Source: Owenia fusiformis (taxonomy: Eukaryota; Annelida; Polychaeta; Sabellida; Oweniidae). Taken from it: a stretch of 64,000 nucleotides of DNA. The position numbers and the translations under genes were made by a program. The notes beneath the pieces are model-generated. The model saw only the letters and a program-made list of their open reading frames with translations, had not been told where the DNA came from and did no database searches. Location of the stretch: the NCBI GenBank assembly GCA_903813345.2, contig CAIIXF020000003.1, positions 2,632,109 to 2,696,108 on the forward strand, read 5' to 3'. This document shows, piece by piece, positions 45,735-55,848 of the stretch (positions within the stretch are counted from its first letter, which is position 1; each line of letters starts with the position of its first letter).

Positions 45735-45881
45735 TTAAAGTGTCCGCCTGAGTTTAAAACTGCGCAAGCGCAGCGTTCTCGCTAACCTATATAAAGAGAA
45801 TGCCGAGTACACGTTTCAGAGGTAAGCCAGGAAGGTGAAGAATCATCGTCCCTCGTTGATATCCCGTATAATCGTAACCAG
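45735..45881 (+). promoter_or_regulatory. TATA promoter and untranslated first exon of the transposase-like gene
   Basis: TATATAAA at 45788-45795 sits below a TGCGCAAGCGCA (NRF1-like) motif. A start site is expected near 45818-45825. The leader ends with an ideal donor ACCAG|GTAAGT at 45881. It pairs with the TTTTTTTTTTTTTCAG acceptor at 47308, giving a 1427-nt intron (45882-47308) and placing the ATG two bases into exon 2. Confidence 0.7.
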
Positions 45882-46389
45882 GTAAGTTTCACCATTGAAA
45901 TTAAAAATTACTTTTAGATATACTTTGTGGATGTTACTTAGCAAGCTATTTAGTGTATGTATCAATCAAATGGCTCATTTTGAACATATAAAAAATATTT
46001 GTGTTTTGTTTCCCCGGGAGTTGTATTCCCATGTACAGTACACACATAAATAGTGTACATTGATGAATAGGCTGGTATAGTAATACCGTGTTTATATAAT
46101 ATTGAATTGCATGCTGATTGTTCACAAGAGTACATGCATGAAGGCCTAATATTGTACGTAATGCGTATCCATACAGTTTTCATAAAAAATGCTTGATGAC
46201 AATAACTCGAAAAAATGATGCATTATAACTCAGGGGAGGGTAAAGGGGTAGCCATCCCCCAGAAAATATTTTTGTGAGCTCGTGTGAATCCACAGTGCAG
46301 TAGACACATCAACTATATCCCATTGTCTCCCGAAGAAAAACCCTCTCAGCCAGGTACTATCCCATTACCTTGAACCTACACTCTGTCCA

Positions 46390-46740
46390 GGGGTTCAAAA
46401 ATTCAAATGCAGTTTTATCTAATAATTATATATTGCAATAATATTGAAAAAATATATTCATATTACATACGAATGACATTTGTATATTTCACATTATTTA
46501 GTTTTTATTGCAATAAGTAATTTGAAGTCTATCAGCCATGATATTTTTTCAGAAATAACATCAAAAGCATCAAAATATAAGAGGCCACGGATGTTGTAAG
46601 CCAATTCACAAGCAATGCAAGTTACACAAATGTCATTTGTATGCAATATGAATATATTTTTCTATATATCATTGCACAATGGTGTCTTGATTTCTTATTT
46701 TTGGGGTAAAACAGTTTGCTTTTTTGAACCCCTGGACAGA
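46390..46740. repeat. Inverted-repeat family copy within the leader intron
   Basis: GAATGACATTTGTATATTTC and ACAAATGTCATTTGTATGCA face each other around TATAAGAGGCCAC. They match the core hairpin of the 8926-12444 element (11505-11900). Confidence 0.65.
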
Positions 46741-47309
46741 GTGTAGTCTCCCCATTTTTAGCTAGGTACATGTATGTCCTCACTCCCTCTCTCACTCTTT
46801 TTCTTTTTCTTGCGTCATTCTATTATCATTCAAAGCTTGTACCATGATCCACATCACTGTCAAATAGCCGTCAACAATACCTTGAAACGGTCAACATTAC
46901 ATATTGTTAGTACCTCAGTTAAAATACTCAATTTTGATTGGTCAATTAGAGGTCAAAAATATGTACTGTTGACCGCTACTCGGTACTGTTGACCGCTACT
47001 TTTGAAAAAATTATTTTAAAATCAGATTTCATAAAAGAAATTGAAAAAATCAAATCATATTCGATGGTTTTTTGCTAATTCTTTTTTCAGTCAACTGTCA
47101 AAAGTGTTTACCTCAACTGTAAACCTTGAAAGTACTGTCGGCTTCGACCTCCGGTATCAGTCAACAGTACTGTCAAGGTTTACAGTCTCGGTATACAATT
47201 TTGCCGGTTGACCTCTGGAGAGGTCAACAATTGTATACTGTTTACTTTTAATAAACCAATCATTTCATCCGATATACTTAGTAACAAAACTCATTTTTTT
47301 TTTTTCAGA

Positions 47310-48869
47310 ATGTCTACGAGCAACAAGAGATTTAAAAGACATATTGAACTGAGCTTCAAGTCCCAAGAGGAAAAGGATAACTTCGACCGCAAATGGACAG
47401 TTTTTCGAGACCAGCGTCCCAGCCTGTCAACAAATGTTCAAATCATGTTCTTCTTCCTGTCACTGGCGGAGAGATATTCTCCAAATACAGACAATTCTGA
47501 AGATATCAACTTCCACTACAACAGTTTCGTCAGCATCTCCACTGATCAAGCGAAAAATGAACGTATTTTTGGAAGCTGTGAGACGTCCATTGATTCATTG
47601 GTAAAGGCAGTTTACAAGATGGGACAAAAATGTCACTTTACGAAGAACACAATAAGTGCGAAATTGGACCAGTTTTCTCATTTTGTCGCAACTTTTACAG
47701 TTTCCAATGGATCATATTCTTTCTTGTGGAAGTCATCACCTTATATTCGGGGGTGGTCAACATTATTTCTAAATGAAAGGATATCATTTGCAGTAATATC
47801 GAGTGGTATACTTTACGATCAGTTTGTTAGATTCATCATTGCAGCCAAACTTGGATACACATACAGAAACTATCTCTGTGATGCCATGTCAAGGATTTCC
47901 CCGTTTATTGCCACGGAGGCAGATTTCTGTAAACACAATGCTATACTTGAGAGTGCAGGCATTGGTCAAGATTTGGGAATAACAATGGAGACAGATGCGT
48001 GTTATTCCGCATTTAGGAACGCACGTAGAAGCATAACTCTAGGTCTTTGCAATACAACACATAGGGTAATAGCGGAAAAAGTAAAATCCACAAAAAACGA
48101 TGATTCCTCCATTCAAGTCCACGAGACTCTATCGACCAAGGAAATACTTGGTGATTTCCAAAATATGGAAATACCTATACGCTGTATCGTGCACGACTCA
48201 AATAACAGTGTTAGTAAAACTATGCGAGATAACTTTCCTCATGTAAAAGAGCAAAAGGATATTTGGCATACAATCAAAAATGTTATGACTGGATTTTCAA
48301 AAATTTCAAAAGGCACGAAGAAAACTGAAAACATATCGTGGAGTCCACAACTATTCGATAAATATGATGGAGTTAAAAACCACTTCTGGTACTCGATAAT
48401 GCATTCGGGGAATGATGTGGACATTCTCAGGGACAGCCTCGACGCAATTGTCCTGCACTATCAAGGTGATCATGACAATTGCAGGTTGACTTCACCTTGT
48501 AATAGGAATGCACAATATAGGCCATCTCGTGTATTACTCACTGATTCGGTAGCAAAAAAGCTACTTTCTGATTTTATACACAGTACATCTGTCTATAAAA
48601 ACCCAGCACTAGTTCTGGAGGGACTAACAACAAGTTACGTAGAAGCCGCTAATAATTCCTTGCGGTCATTTCTACCAAAAAGACATAGCTTCGGCGACGT
48701 AGCATTCCAGGCTCGTGTAAACCTGTTTATTCTCGACTGGAATGAAAACGTAGGCCGTTCCTTTACAAGAAACGACCAAAACACAGGACCCAAACATAAC
48801 TCAAAGAAAACGTATATGTATTTCGACAAAATATGGCATCGCTACCTGTCGGAACATCAGCTTGGATAA
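47310..48869 (+). CDS. DDE-transposase-like protein with intact frame (519 aa)
   Basis: The start is the ATG just after the acceptor TTTTCAG|A; the same frame stays open upstream into the intron, but the splice signal decides against it. The layout resembles transposase-derived proteins common in aquatic invertebrates. An N-terminal region is followed by a candidate catalytic METDACYSAFRNA (D229), VHDSNNS (D296), DIWHTIKN (residues 317-324, the DxWH hallmark), an inserted helical region with YQGDHDNCRLTSPC, then SYVEAANNSLRSFLPKRHSF (E445) and FQARVNLFILDWNEN. A DDE triad is therefore plausible. No terminal inverted repeats were found around it, and it has a TATA promoter and spliced leader, so it may be a domesticated gene or a single-copy relic with lost ends. 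It ends 185 bp before the Polinton target duplication. Confidence 0.82.
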   Translation: MSTSNKRFKRHIELSFKSQEEKDNFDRKWTVFRDQRPSLSTNVQIMFFFLSLAERYSPNTDNSEDINFHYNSFVSISTDQAKNERIFGSCETSIDSLVKAVYKMGQKCHFTKNTISAKLDQFSHFVATFTVSNGSYSFLWKSSPYIRGWSTLFLNERISFAVISSGILYDQFVRFIIAAKLGYTYRNYLCDAMSRISPFIATEADFCKHNAILESAGIGQDLGITMETDACYSAFRNARRSITLGLCNTTHRVIAEKVKSTKNDDSSIQVHETLSTKEILGDFQNMEIPIRCIVHDSNNSVSKTMRDNFPHVKEQKDIWHTIKNVMTGFSKISKGTKKTENISWSPQLFDKYDGVKNHFWYSIMHSGNDVDILRDSLDAIVLHYQGDHDNCRLTSPCNRNAQYRPSRVLLTDSVAKKLLSDFIHSTSVYKNPALVLEGLTTSYVEAANNSLRSFLPKRHSFGDVAFQARVNLFILDWNENVGRSFTRNDQNTGPKHNSKKTYMYFDKIWHRYLSEHQLG

Positions 48870-49054
48870 TTGATTTCTAATATTGTTATTGAAAAATCTG
48901 ATTGATACCAATTATATTTGATCTAACATAAAGTTTAAAGTGTCGGGAAGTTAACTCATATCGCATCATATATGTACAAGGTATGTCGGAAAATTCAGCC
49001 TTCTTATGTTTGAATTACTGGCGAAATGTGAATTTAGTGTAATTTTCTACTCTA
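48870..49054. other. Short spacer between the transposase-like gene and the Polinton
   Basis: AT-rich. No canonical AATAAA is seen (ACATAAAG at about 48930 is the nearest). Confidence 0.4.
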
Positions 49055-49060
49055 AACGAT
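49055..49060. repeat. Left 6-bp target site duplication AACGAT
   Basis: AACGAT immediately before the left terminus, identical to 55237-55242 after the right terminus. Confidence 0.92.
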
Positions 49061-50043
49061 AGTAGTATAGGCTGCAACTTTCGACCTACAACCGGCACCG
49101 GCACTGTTCCACTTCCACGTTCCACTTCCACTGGAAGTGACGTCATAGATCACGTGGTTAAGATGATGCACCGGAAGTGGAAGTGACGTCATAGGTCACA
49201 TGGTTACTGATATAACTGGTCAAAGGTTTCTGATAATTGATAAGAGAGAGATAATAAACTGATAAGACAGTGAAAAAGATAACTACCATGATTTCTGATA
49301 TAACTGGTCAAAGGTTACTGATAATTGATAAGAGAGAGCTCAATTGATAAGATAATCAAACAAACACTGTTGAGGTAACCTGGTGACTATGTGATAAGCT
49401 ATCTTGTCTACTTCATGGATGTTTCATTGTTATAGGTCAAAGGTGGATAACAAACTGATAAAACAGTAAAAAAGATAAGACGATGCACCGGAAGTGGAAG
49501 TGACGTCATAGGTCACATGGTTACTGATATAACTGGTCAAAGGTTACTGTAATTGATAAGAGAGAGATAATAAACTGATAAGACAGTGAAAAAGATAACT
49601 ACCATGGTTTCTGATATAACTGGACATAGGTAACTGATAATTGATAAAAGAACATAGGTTTGAGTTCTATGCCCAATGCACAGAAATGATGTCATAGGTC
49701 ACATGGTTACTGATATAACTGGTCAAAGGTTACTGATAACTGATAAGAGAGAGCTCAATTGATAAGATAATCAAACACACTGCTAAGGTAACCTGGTGAC
49801 TATGTGATAAGCTATCTTGTCTAGTTCATGGATGTTTCATTGTTATAGGTCAAAGGTGGATAACAAACTGATAAAACAGTAAAAAAGATAACTACAGAAC
49901 CATTTCAACCAAAAAGGTTTAAACTTGCAGAATTATTTTAACCAATCAGAGTACAGTATATTTTAACCAAGTAGGTTTTGAGATGCAGAATCAATTTAAC
50001 CAATCAGGAAACAGTATGTATGGACTATTTTAACCAATCGGGT
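49061..50043. repeat. Left terminal inverted repeat of the Polinton-like element
   Basis: Begins AGTAGTATAGGCTGCAACTT. Internally it holds about two copies of a roughly 330-bp unit with CCGGAAGTGGAAGTGACGTC, TCACATGGTTACTGATATAA, repeated TGATAAGAGAGAG and GATAAGACAGTG, and GGTAACCTGGTGACTATGTG. The inner end has repeated TTTTAACCAATCAG. The reverse of all this is at 53568-55236. Confidence 0.88.
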
Positions 50044-50504
50044 TGCAGTATATTTTCATCTAATTAGAAAGCAGCAAAATCAATGAATCAGAGAAATGTT
50101 TCACTTATGTTACTGGTTCAAACCAGTTTTGTAGCTTTATAACAAGAAAGAGCAGTGATCAAAGGTCAACGTTTGTTGACATAGTTTTATAACTTACAGA
50201 ACCATATTTACTTAATAACAGATACGGTATCTCCACATGCTGTTGGAATACTAATTATCATACCTCTAGGCATCAGACGTTTCATAATTTAAAATTTTAT
50301 TATATAAACATTAACACCTTTACAATAGTTTCACCTTAGCACAGTGGATGTGCAAACGAACAGAAACATTATACATTTTCTACATCATTATATTTTATTA
50401 CTATAAGTTGGATTCATGATGATATTCATTGTGATTATTGTTAAGATTTATGCAGTATTTACTAATTTCAGTCAACTTATAGTGCAATGTCAGTCACTTT
50501 ATAT

Positions 50505-50849
50505 TTAATTTTTATTGCTGTCTCTGATTCCAGGAGGTGTCACAATCACCCGCTTCTTGCCTTTGACCTGGTCAATGGCTTTTATCATCTTGTATTGTCG
50601 TTTAGGGGGGATTTTCCGTTTTTTGTGTTCATTTTGTTGTCTCTTGATCTCTGCCTTGGCCCGTTGCACTGCTGCCTCAGTAGAAGTGACTGATTGTATA
50701 ACTGGTTCTCTGATGGAGTTGACTGGTATCCACTTGACTTTTCCCCTTCTTCCATAACCAGGTTGCTCTATGACACGCCCTTCCACCTGAGCTCTAATGA
50801 ATTTCTTCCACACTTTCGGATCATCCACATAAGGCACTAGCTTTGGCAT
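50505..50849 (-). CDS. Small basic protein of the Polinton-like element (114 aa), function unknown
   Basis: An ATG-started frame opening MPKLVPYVDDPKVWKKFIRA. The C-terminal half is strongly basic (EIKRQQNEHKKRKIPPKRQY, KGKKRVIVTPPG). The last codons and stop contain AATAAA, a possible polyadenylation signal for the minus-strand gene set. Its position after the ATPase and a basic, nucleic-acid-binding look suggest a virion-associated role, but no family was recognised. Confidence 0.55.
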   Translation of the reverse strand: MPKLVPYVDDPKVWKKFIRAQVEGRVIEQPGYGRRGKVKWIPVNSIREPVIQSVTSTEAAVQRAKAEIKRQQNEHKKRKIPPKRQYKMIKAIDQVKGKKRVIVTPPGIRDSNKN

Positions 50850-50954
50850 GGTTTTTTCGAAGTGTTCACGATGGGTGCTACCTTTGAAATGATTAAAATA
50901 ATATGTTGTTTAATGTATTTAAGTCATTTCAGAGCAGTCCAAGTAAGAGGGGTG

Positions 50955-51386
50955 TTATGCTGTGTTAGCATTATCATCAGCATCATCAGTGCCATCTTCA
51001 TTCTCGCTTGCATCGTCACTGTTATAAGTAGAACCATCATCATTATTCCTTCCTTCATTTGTATAATCCTCATCATGATCAAAAAGCTCATCTGCCAGAC
51101 GTGAAAATCGAGACATGGCTTTTTGGATAGCTCTGTCAAAGGAAAAACCATTGTTTACCAATGATTCGACAACTTCCGTAATAGTGTCATGAATATCTAA
51201 TTTTTGCAAGTCTATGATCTGATATAGAAGCTGTCCATACTGCCTTAGAAAACGGGCTTTAACTTCTGGTAATAACTTTAGTTTGGCCTTTTCAATGGAT
51301 TCTTTTTCACCCAGTCCTCTGTCTTGGTATTTTGACACCAGCCTGTTGAACTCTTTATCAAAATAATTATAAATCTTGTTTCTCAT
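50955..51386 (-). CDS. Acidic-tailed helical protein of the Polinton-like element (143 aa), function unknown
   Basis: The ATG at 51386-51384 overlaps the stop of the ATPase frame as ATGA; an upstream in-frame TTG is not a likely start. Residues about 1-100 are charged and helical (MRNKIYNYFDKEFNRLVSKY, ESIEKAKLKLLPEVKARFL, ITEVVESLVNNGFSFDRAIQ). The last 40 residues are Asp/Asn/Glu-rich. No family recognised. A 105-nt gap separates it from the 114-aa frame. Confidence 0.5.
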   Translation of the reverse strand: MRNKIYNYFDKEFNRLVSKYQDRGLGEKESIEKAKLKLLPEVKARFLRQYGQLLYQIIDLQKLDIHDTITEVVESLVNNGFSFDRAIQKAMSRFSRLADELFDHDEDYTNEGRNNDDGSTYNSDDASENEDGTDDADDNANTA

Positions 51387-52473
51387 CTCCAACAATGTTT
51401 TATTTTCTCTGACATCATGCAGAAGAATTTTTTCTTTGAAGGCTCTTCAACATCACTGTCATCTTCCTCTACACATCGTGTACGTTTTCTGTGATTGGTC
51501 ACATCTGTTGGTGTCATAAAGACCAGACCACAGTCAAGACAATGGGGAAAGTGCTTAAGACCGTGTTTCCAGCTCTCCTCTGCCATGGCCAGTCCTGGTG
51601 TATACTGTTGACATGGGGTAAATGTTTGGGTATTTATACCAGATTGGCCGATTCCACAAGCAGGAGTTTCAGCATCTAATCTTGAACGTTGGGTAGTCAA
51701 AGTAGGTACATATGGTTTTGACTGTATCTGTGATGAGAGGTGTATTTCTTTAATTTCTTCACTTCCCTTTAGTCTATCACTCTCAGGAGTCTCTTGTTTT
51801 AAATCAACCAATAGATGGCCGTATGGTTGAGCAGTAGCTTTCTGATAGGCCTTCAAAAGCTTTTCAGGATTTCCTGGATACATTTGACGAGCCAAGTGAA
51901 AAATCTGCTGCTGGTCCCGGGGATTTTTAAACAGATTAATATAGTGACTGTTGAGACTCATTGTACGATTTTCACGCCCATGATAAAACAAATTTTGTAG
52001 AATACATATGACACTAATATTTCGGTGATGTGAACCTCTGGTGAAAAGCTCTGACACTGTCTTGGCTCTTGTAGCATCAGTCATCATGTCATCAATGATT
52101 ACCAAATTATTCACAGAAGGCTCCATTGTGTCAAAGTCTGATGGCAATCCCATCACAAATTCAACTAAGGGATGCTGTGTTTTTATTTCTATGTATAACG
52201 GCTGCCACTCAGAAAAATAATTCTCTGAGGAGCTGGTCTGATCATAATGTCAGCCTGATTGATTACTTCATTGACATATGTGCTCTTTCCACAACCTGTG
52301 GGTCCACATACCATCATTGTGAAGGGATGTTGCAGGACAACACCACCTCCATGATTCATGCAATGTTCCTGATGCATTTCAGATGGTTGACAAGTGGTCT
52401 TTTTGTGTCGATACAGACTAGAATAATGACTGTAAGTTCTTCCGCAAGAACATGTGTGATCACTCTTTGACAT
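51383..52473 (-). pseudogene. Frameshifted viral-type packaging ATPase of the Polinton-like element
   Basis: The product of this family pumps the genome into capsids. The first frame (52473-52189, 94 aa) opens with a Cys/His zinc-finger-like segment (CSCGRTYSHYSSLYRHKKTTC region) and Walker A GPTGCGKSTYV, and ends at a TAG. The second frame carries Walker B LVIIDDMM, a conserved SVICILQNLFYHG and LFKNPRDQQQIFHLARQMYP, then a second CxxC/H-type finger (CLDCGLVF). Matching sequence resumes in the other frame from about 52208, so a small indel breaks the gene; the second frame also lacks its own good start (its first ATG is 52153). The polypeptide would be truncated unless translation changes frame; no classic slippery heptamer is present. 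Confidence 0.82.
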
Positions 52474-52550
52474 CTTTTAGAAATATGAATAACTTATACA
52501 GTTAAGCCAGTTATATACCATAATCTAGTAAAACGCATTGCATTATGGGA

Positions 52551-53450
52551 TAGCATAAGCATAGTATAGCATGTCAAATGTAGCATAACATGTAACATGT
52601 AGCATAGCTTAGCATGTAGCATAGCATAGCATGAAGCATAACATAGCATGTAGAATAGCAAAGTATGTAGCATAGCATAGCATGTAGCATAGCATAGCAT
52701 GTAGCATAGCATAGCATGTAGCATAGTATAGCATTTCACATGTAGCATAACATGTAACATGTAGCATAGCATAGCATGTAGCATAGCATAACATGTAGCA
52801 TAACATAGCATGTAGCATAGCACAGCATGTAGCATAGCTTAGCATGTAGCATAGTATAGCATTTCACATGTAGCATAACATGTAACATGTAGCATAGCTT
52901 AGCATGTAGCATAGCATAGTATGAAGCATAACATAGCCTGTAGCATATCATAGTATGTAGCATAGCATAGCATGTAGCATAGCATAGCATGTAGCATAGT
53001 ATAGCATTTCACATGTAGCATAGCATAGCATGTAGCATAGCATAGTATGAAGCATAACATAGCATGTAGCATATCATAGCATGTAGCATAGCATAGCATG
53101 TGGCATAAAATAGCATGTAGCATAACATAGCATGTAGCATAGCACAGCATGTAGCATAGCTTAGCATGTAGCATAGTATAGCATGTTGCATAACATAGCA
53201 TGTAGCATAGCATAGCATGTAGCATAGCATAGCATAGCATGTAGCATAGCATAGCATGTTGCATAACATAGCATGTAGCATAGCATAGCATGTGGCATAA
53301 CCAGTTGAACACGTAGCATTGTACAGCATGTAACATGTAGCATAGCATGTAACATAGCATGTAGAATAGCATAGCATTAGAATAGCATTTAGCATAGCAT
53401 GTTGCATAACATATAGCATAGCATGAAGCATAGCAATTAGCATTGTATGT
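52551..53450. repeat. TAGCATAGCATGTAGCA minisatellite in the Polinton-like element
   Basis: About 900 bp of AGCATAGCATAGCATGTAGC variants with interspersed TTTCACATGTAGCATAACAT segments. Several minus-strand frames are open across it (MLCYATCYAMLH-like), because the unit lacks stops; this is not taken as coding. It lies where the upstream genes of a full Polinton would be. Confidence 0.88.
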
Positions 53451-53567
53451 CAATGTTTTCACTGAGCTGGGATTATCTTATAAGTTGACCACTCTCTTAA
53501 CAATTATCAGTAACCTTTGTCCAGTCATGTCAGTGACAGTGGAAGTGGAAGCCTGCACTTGCCTGTA

Positions 53568-55236
53568 CCTCGATTGGTTAAAATAATCCAAACATACTGT
53601 CCCCTTATTGGTTAAAATGATTCTGCAAGTTTAAACCTTTTTGGTTGAAATGGTTCTGCAGTTATCTTTTTTACTGTTTTATCACATAGTCACCAGGTTA
53701 CCTGAGCAGTGTGTTTGATTATCTTATCAATTGAGCTCTCTCTTATCAGTTATCAGTAACCTTTGACCAGTTATATCAGTAACCATGTGACCTATGACAT
53801 CATTTCTGTGCATTGGGCATAGAACTCAAACCTATGTTCTTTTATCAATTATCAGTAACCTATGTCCAGTTATATCAGAAACCATGGTAGTTATCCTTTT
53901 CACTGTCTTATCAGTTTATTATCTCTCTCTTATCAATTACAGTAACCTTTGACCAGTTATATCAGTAACCATGTGACCTATGACGTCACTTCCACTTCCA
54001 GTGCATCGTCTTATCTTTTTTTACTGTTTTATCAGTTTGTTATCCACCTTTGACCTATAACAATGAAACATCCATGAAGTAGACAAGATAACTTATCACA
54101 TAGTCACCAGGTTACCTTAACAGTGTTTGTTTGATTATCTTATCAATTGAGCTCTCTCTTATCAATTATCAGTAACCTTTGACCAGTTATATCAGAAACC
54201 ATGGTAGTTATCTTTTTCACTGTCTTATCAGTTTATTATCTCTCTCTTATCAATTATCAGAAACCTTTGACCAGTTATATCAGTAACCATGGTATTTATC
54301 TTTTTCACTGTCTTATCAGTTTATTATCTCTCTCTTATCAATTACAGTAACCTTTGACCACTTATATCAGTAACCATGTGACCTATGACGTAACTTCCAC
54401 TTCCGGTGCATCGTCTTATCTTTTTTTCTGTTTTATCAGTTTGTTATCCACCTTTGACCTATAACAATGAAACATCCATGAAGTAGACAAGATAACTTAT
54501 CACATAGTCACCAGGTTACCTTAACAGTGTTTGTTTGATTATCTTATCAATTGAGCTCTCTCTTATCAATTATCAGTAACCTTTGACCAGTTATATCAGA
54601 AACCATGGTAGTTATCTTTTTCACTGTCTTATCAGTTTATTATCTCTCTCTTATCAATTATCAGAAACCTTTGACCAGTTATATCAGTAACCATGGTAGT
54701 TATCTTTTTCACTGTCTTATCAGTTTATTATCTCTCTCTTATCAATTACAGTAACCTTTGACCAGTTATATCAGTAACCATGTGACCTATGACGTCAATT
54801 CCACTTCCGGTGCATCGTCTTATCTTTTTTACTGTTTTATCAGTTTGTTATCCACCTTTGACCTATAACAATGAAACATCCATGAAGTAGACAAGATAGC
54901 TTATCACATAGTCACCAGGTTACCTCAACAGTGTTTGTTTGATTATCTTATCAATTGAGCTCTCTCTTATCAATTATCAGTAACCTTTGACCAGTTATAT
55001 CAGAAATCATGGTAGTTATCTTTTTCACTGTCTTATCAGTTTATTATCTCTCTCTTATCAATTATCAGAAACCTTTGACCAGTTATATCAGTAACCATGT
55101 GACCTATGACGTCACTTCCACTTCCGGTGCATCATCTTACCACGTGATCTATGACGTCACTTCCGGTGGAAGTGGAACGTGGAAGTGGAACAGTGCCGGT
55201 GCCGGTTGTAGGTCGAAAGTTGCAGCCTATACTACT
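53568..55236. repeat. Right terminal inverted repeat of the Polinton-like element
   Basis: The reverse of the left repeat, but about 690 bp longer because it contains about four copies of the 330-bp unit (ATCAATTGAGCTCTCTCTTA, TCAGTAACCTTTGACCAG, TGTGACCTATGACGTCA, CCACTTCCGGTGCATC) against about two on the left. It ends AAGTTGCAGCCTATACTACT. Confidence 0.88.
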
Positions 55237-55242
55237 AACGAT
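55237..55242. repeat. Right 6-bp target site duplication AACGAT
   Basis: Identical to 49055-49060. Confidence 0.92.
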
Positions 55243-55413
55243 ACATTTCAAGTATAATACAAGTGACACAGCTAATAGGGAAGATGCATTTTTCACTTTG
55301 TCTTACTATTATTCATGTATTTAAAAGAATTAAACTTAACAAATACGTTTGATCCTATCGTATTGGCATTTATTACAACTCTTTAATATTTATTGTTTTA
55401 ATATTTGAATAGT

Positions 55414-55848
55414 CTATTGCCATTTGTGTCCTTGGTAGGCCACTCCAAGGGGATTAGGGTAGGATGATCTCACTACCTGCAACAAATATGAAGTGCAATA
55501 TGTATAAAATACAGTTACAATTATGTGTACAATTATAAAGTATCTTGTGTTCGTTTTAATATTATTGATTCCCATTTTATGCACATCATCCTTTGTAATA
55601 CACCCTGGCATTACTTCTCTTTGGAAGACCATTCTTCCATGCCCAGGGGCCATCCCCTTCTTCTTTTCCAAGTAGGATGGGTGATCCCAAGCTCCTAGGT
55701 TTTTGAGGAGAGACCAGAACCTCTTGTAAATTTTCTTCCTTACTCTGCTATTCCTCTCACACGGAATATAGCCAGGCCCAAACCACGTCTGGCTCATCCC
55801 AACATCCGCCCCACATGGCTCTAGGAAACATTGGGGGCATAATACCAT
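55414..55848 (-). CDS. Small two-exon gene of unknown function (predicted 108 aa)
   Basis: Coding exons on the minus strand: 55848-55585 (88 codons exactly) and 55476-55414 (20 codons plus stop). The acceptors are TATTTTTTAG| before the ATG and TTTGTTGCAG|GTAGTG; the donor GAT|GTGCAT is a weak GT. The exon sequence is of high complexity: MVLCPQCFLEPCGADVGMSQ, GPGYIPCERN, KIYKRFWSLLKNLGAWDHPS, EVMPGCITKDD, then SYPNPLGVAYQGHKWQ at the C-terminus. Cys pairs near the start could bind zinc. An untranslated leader exon may end at 56073 (TTCAAG|GTAATG), with an in-frame TAG upstream excluding an earlier start. I recall similar endings in uncharacterised invertebrate proteins but cannot name a family. 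It could be a fragment of a longer transposon-derived gene. Confidence 0.5.
   Translation of the reverse strand: MVLCPQCFLEPCGADVGMSQTWFGPGYIPCERNSRVRKKIYKRFWSLLKNLGAWDHPSYLEKKKGMAPGHGRMVFQREVMPGCITKDDVHKMGINNIKTNTRYFIIVHIIVTVFYTYCTSYLLQVVRSSYPNPLGVAYQGHKWQ

Larger units (their letters stand above)
49061..55236 (-). mobile_element. Short Polinton/Maverick-like element (6176 bp), probably non-autonomous
   Basis: The element has inverted termini AGTAGTATAGGCTGCAACTT (5'-AG, as in Polintons), a perfect 6-bp target duplication (AACGAT), long inverted repeats (about 1 kb left, 1.7 kb right) and a packaging ATPase of the viral FtsK/HerA-like type. All genes read on the minus strand: the ATPase (frameshifted), a 143-aa acidic protein and a 114-aa basic protein. 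Typical Polintons are 15-20 kb with protein-primed DNA polymerase B, a retroviral-type integrase, protease and capsid genes; none is visible here. It is either a deletion derivative or a satellite that relied on a helper. Matching target duplications suggest a single, undisturbed insertion. Confidence 0.85.

Noticed and set aside
47208-47309. 34 extra in-frame codons ahead of the transposase-like ATG
   Set aside because: They lie before a strong polypyrimidine tract and CAG acceptor, so they are intron; the ATG at 47310 is preferred.
52494-53462. Several overlapping minus-strand frames reading MLCYATCYAMLH-like repeats
   Set aside because: They come from a short tandem repeat that lacks stop codons in several frames; no start context, no complexity and no family.
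47310-55236. Possibility that the transposase-like gene belongs to the Polinton-like element
   Set aside because: The 6-bp target duplication and the left terminus lie between them, so the gene is outside the element.
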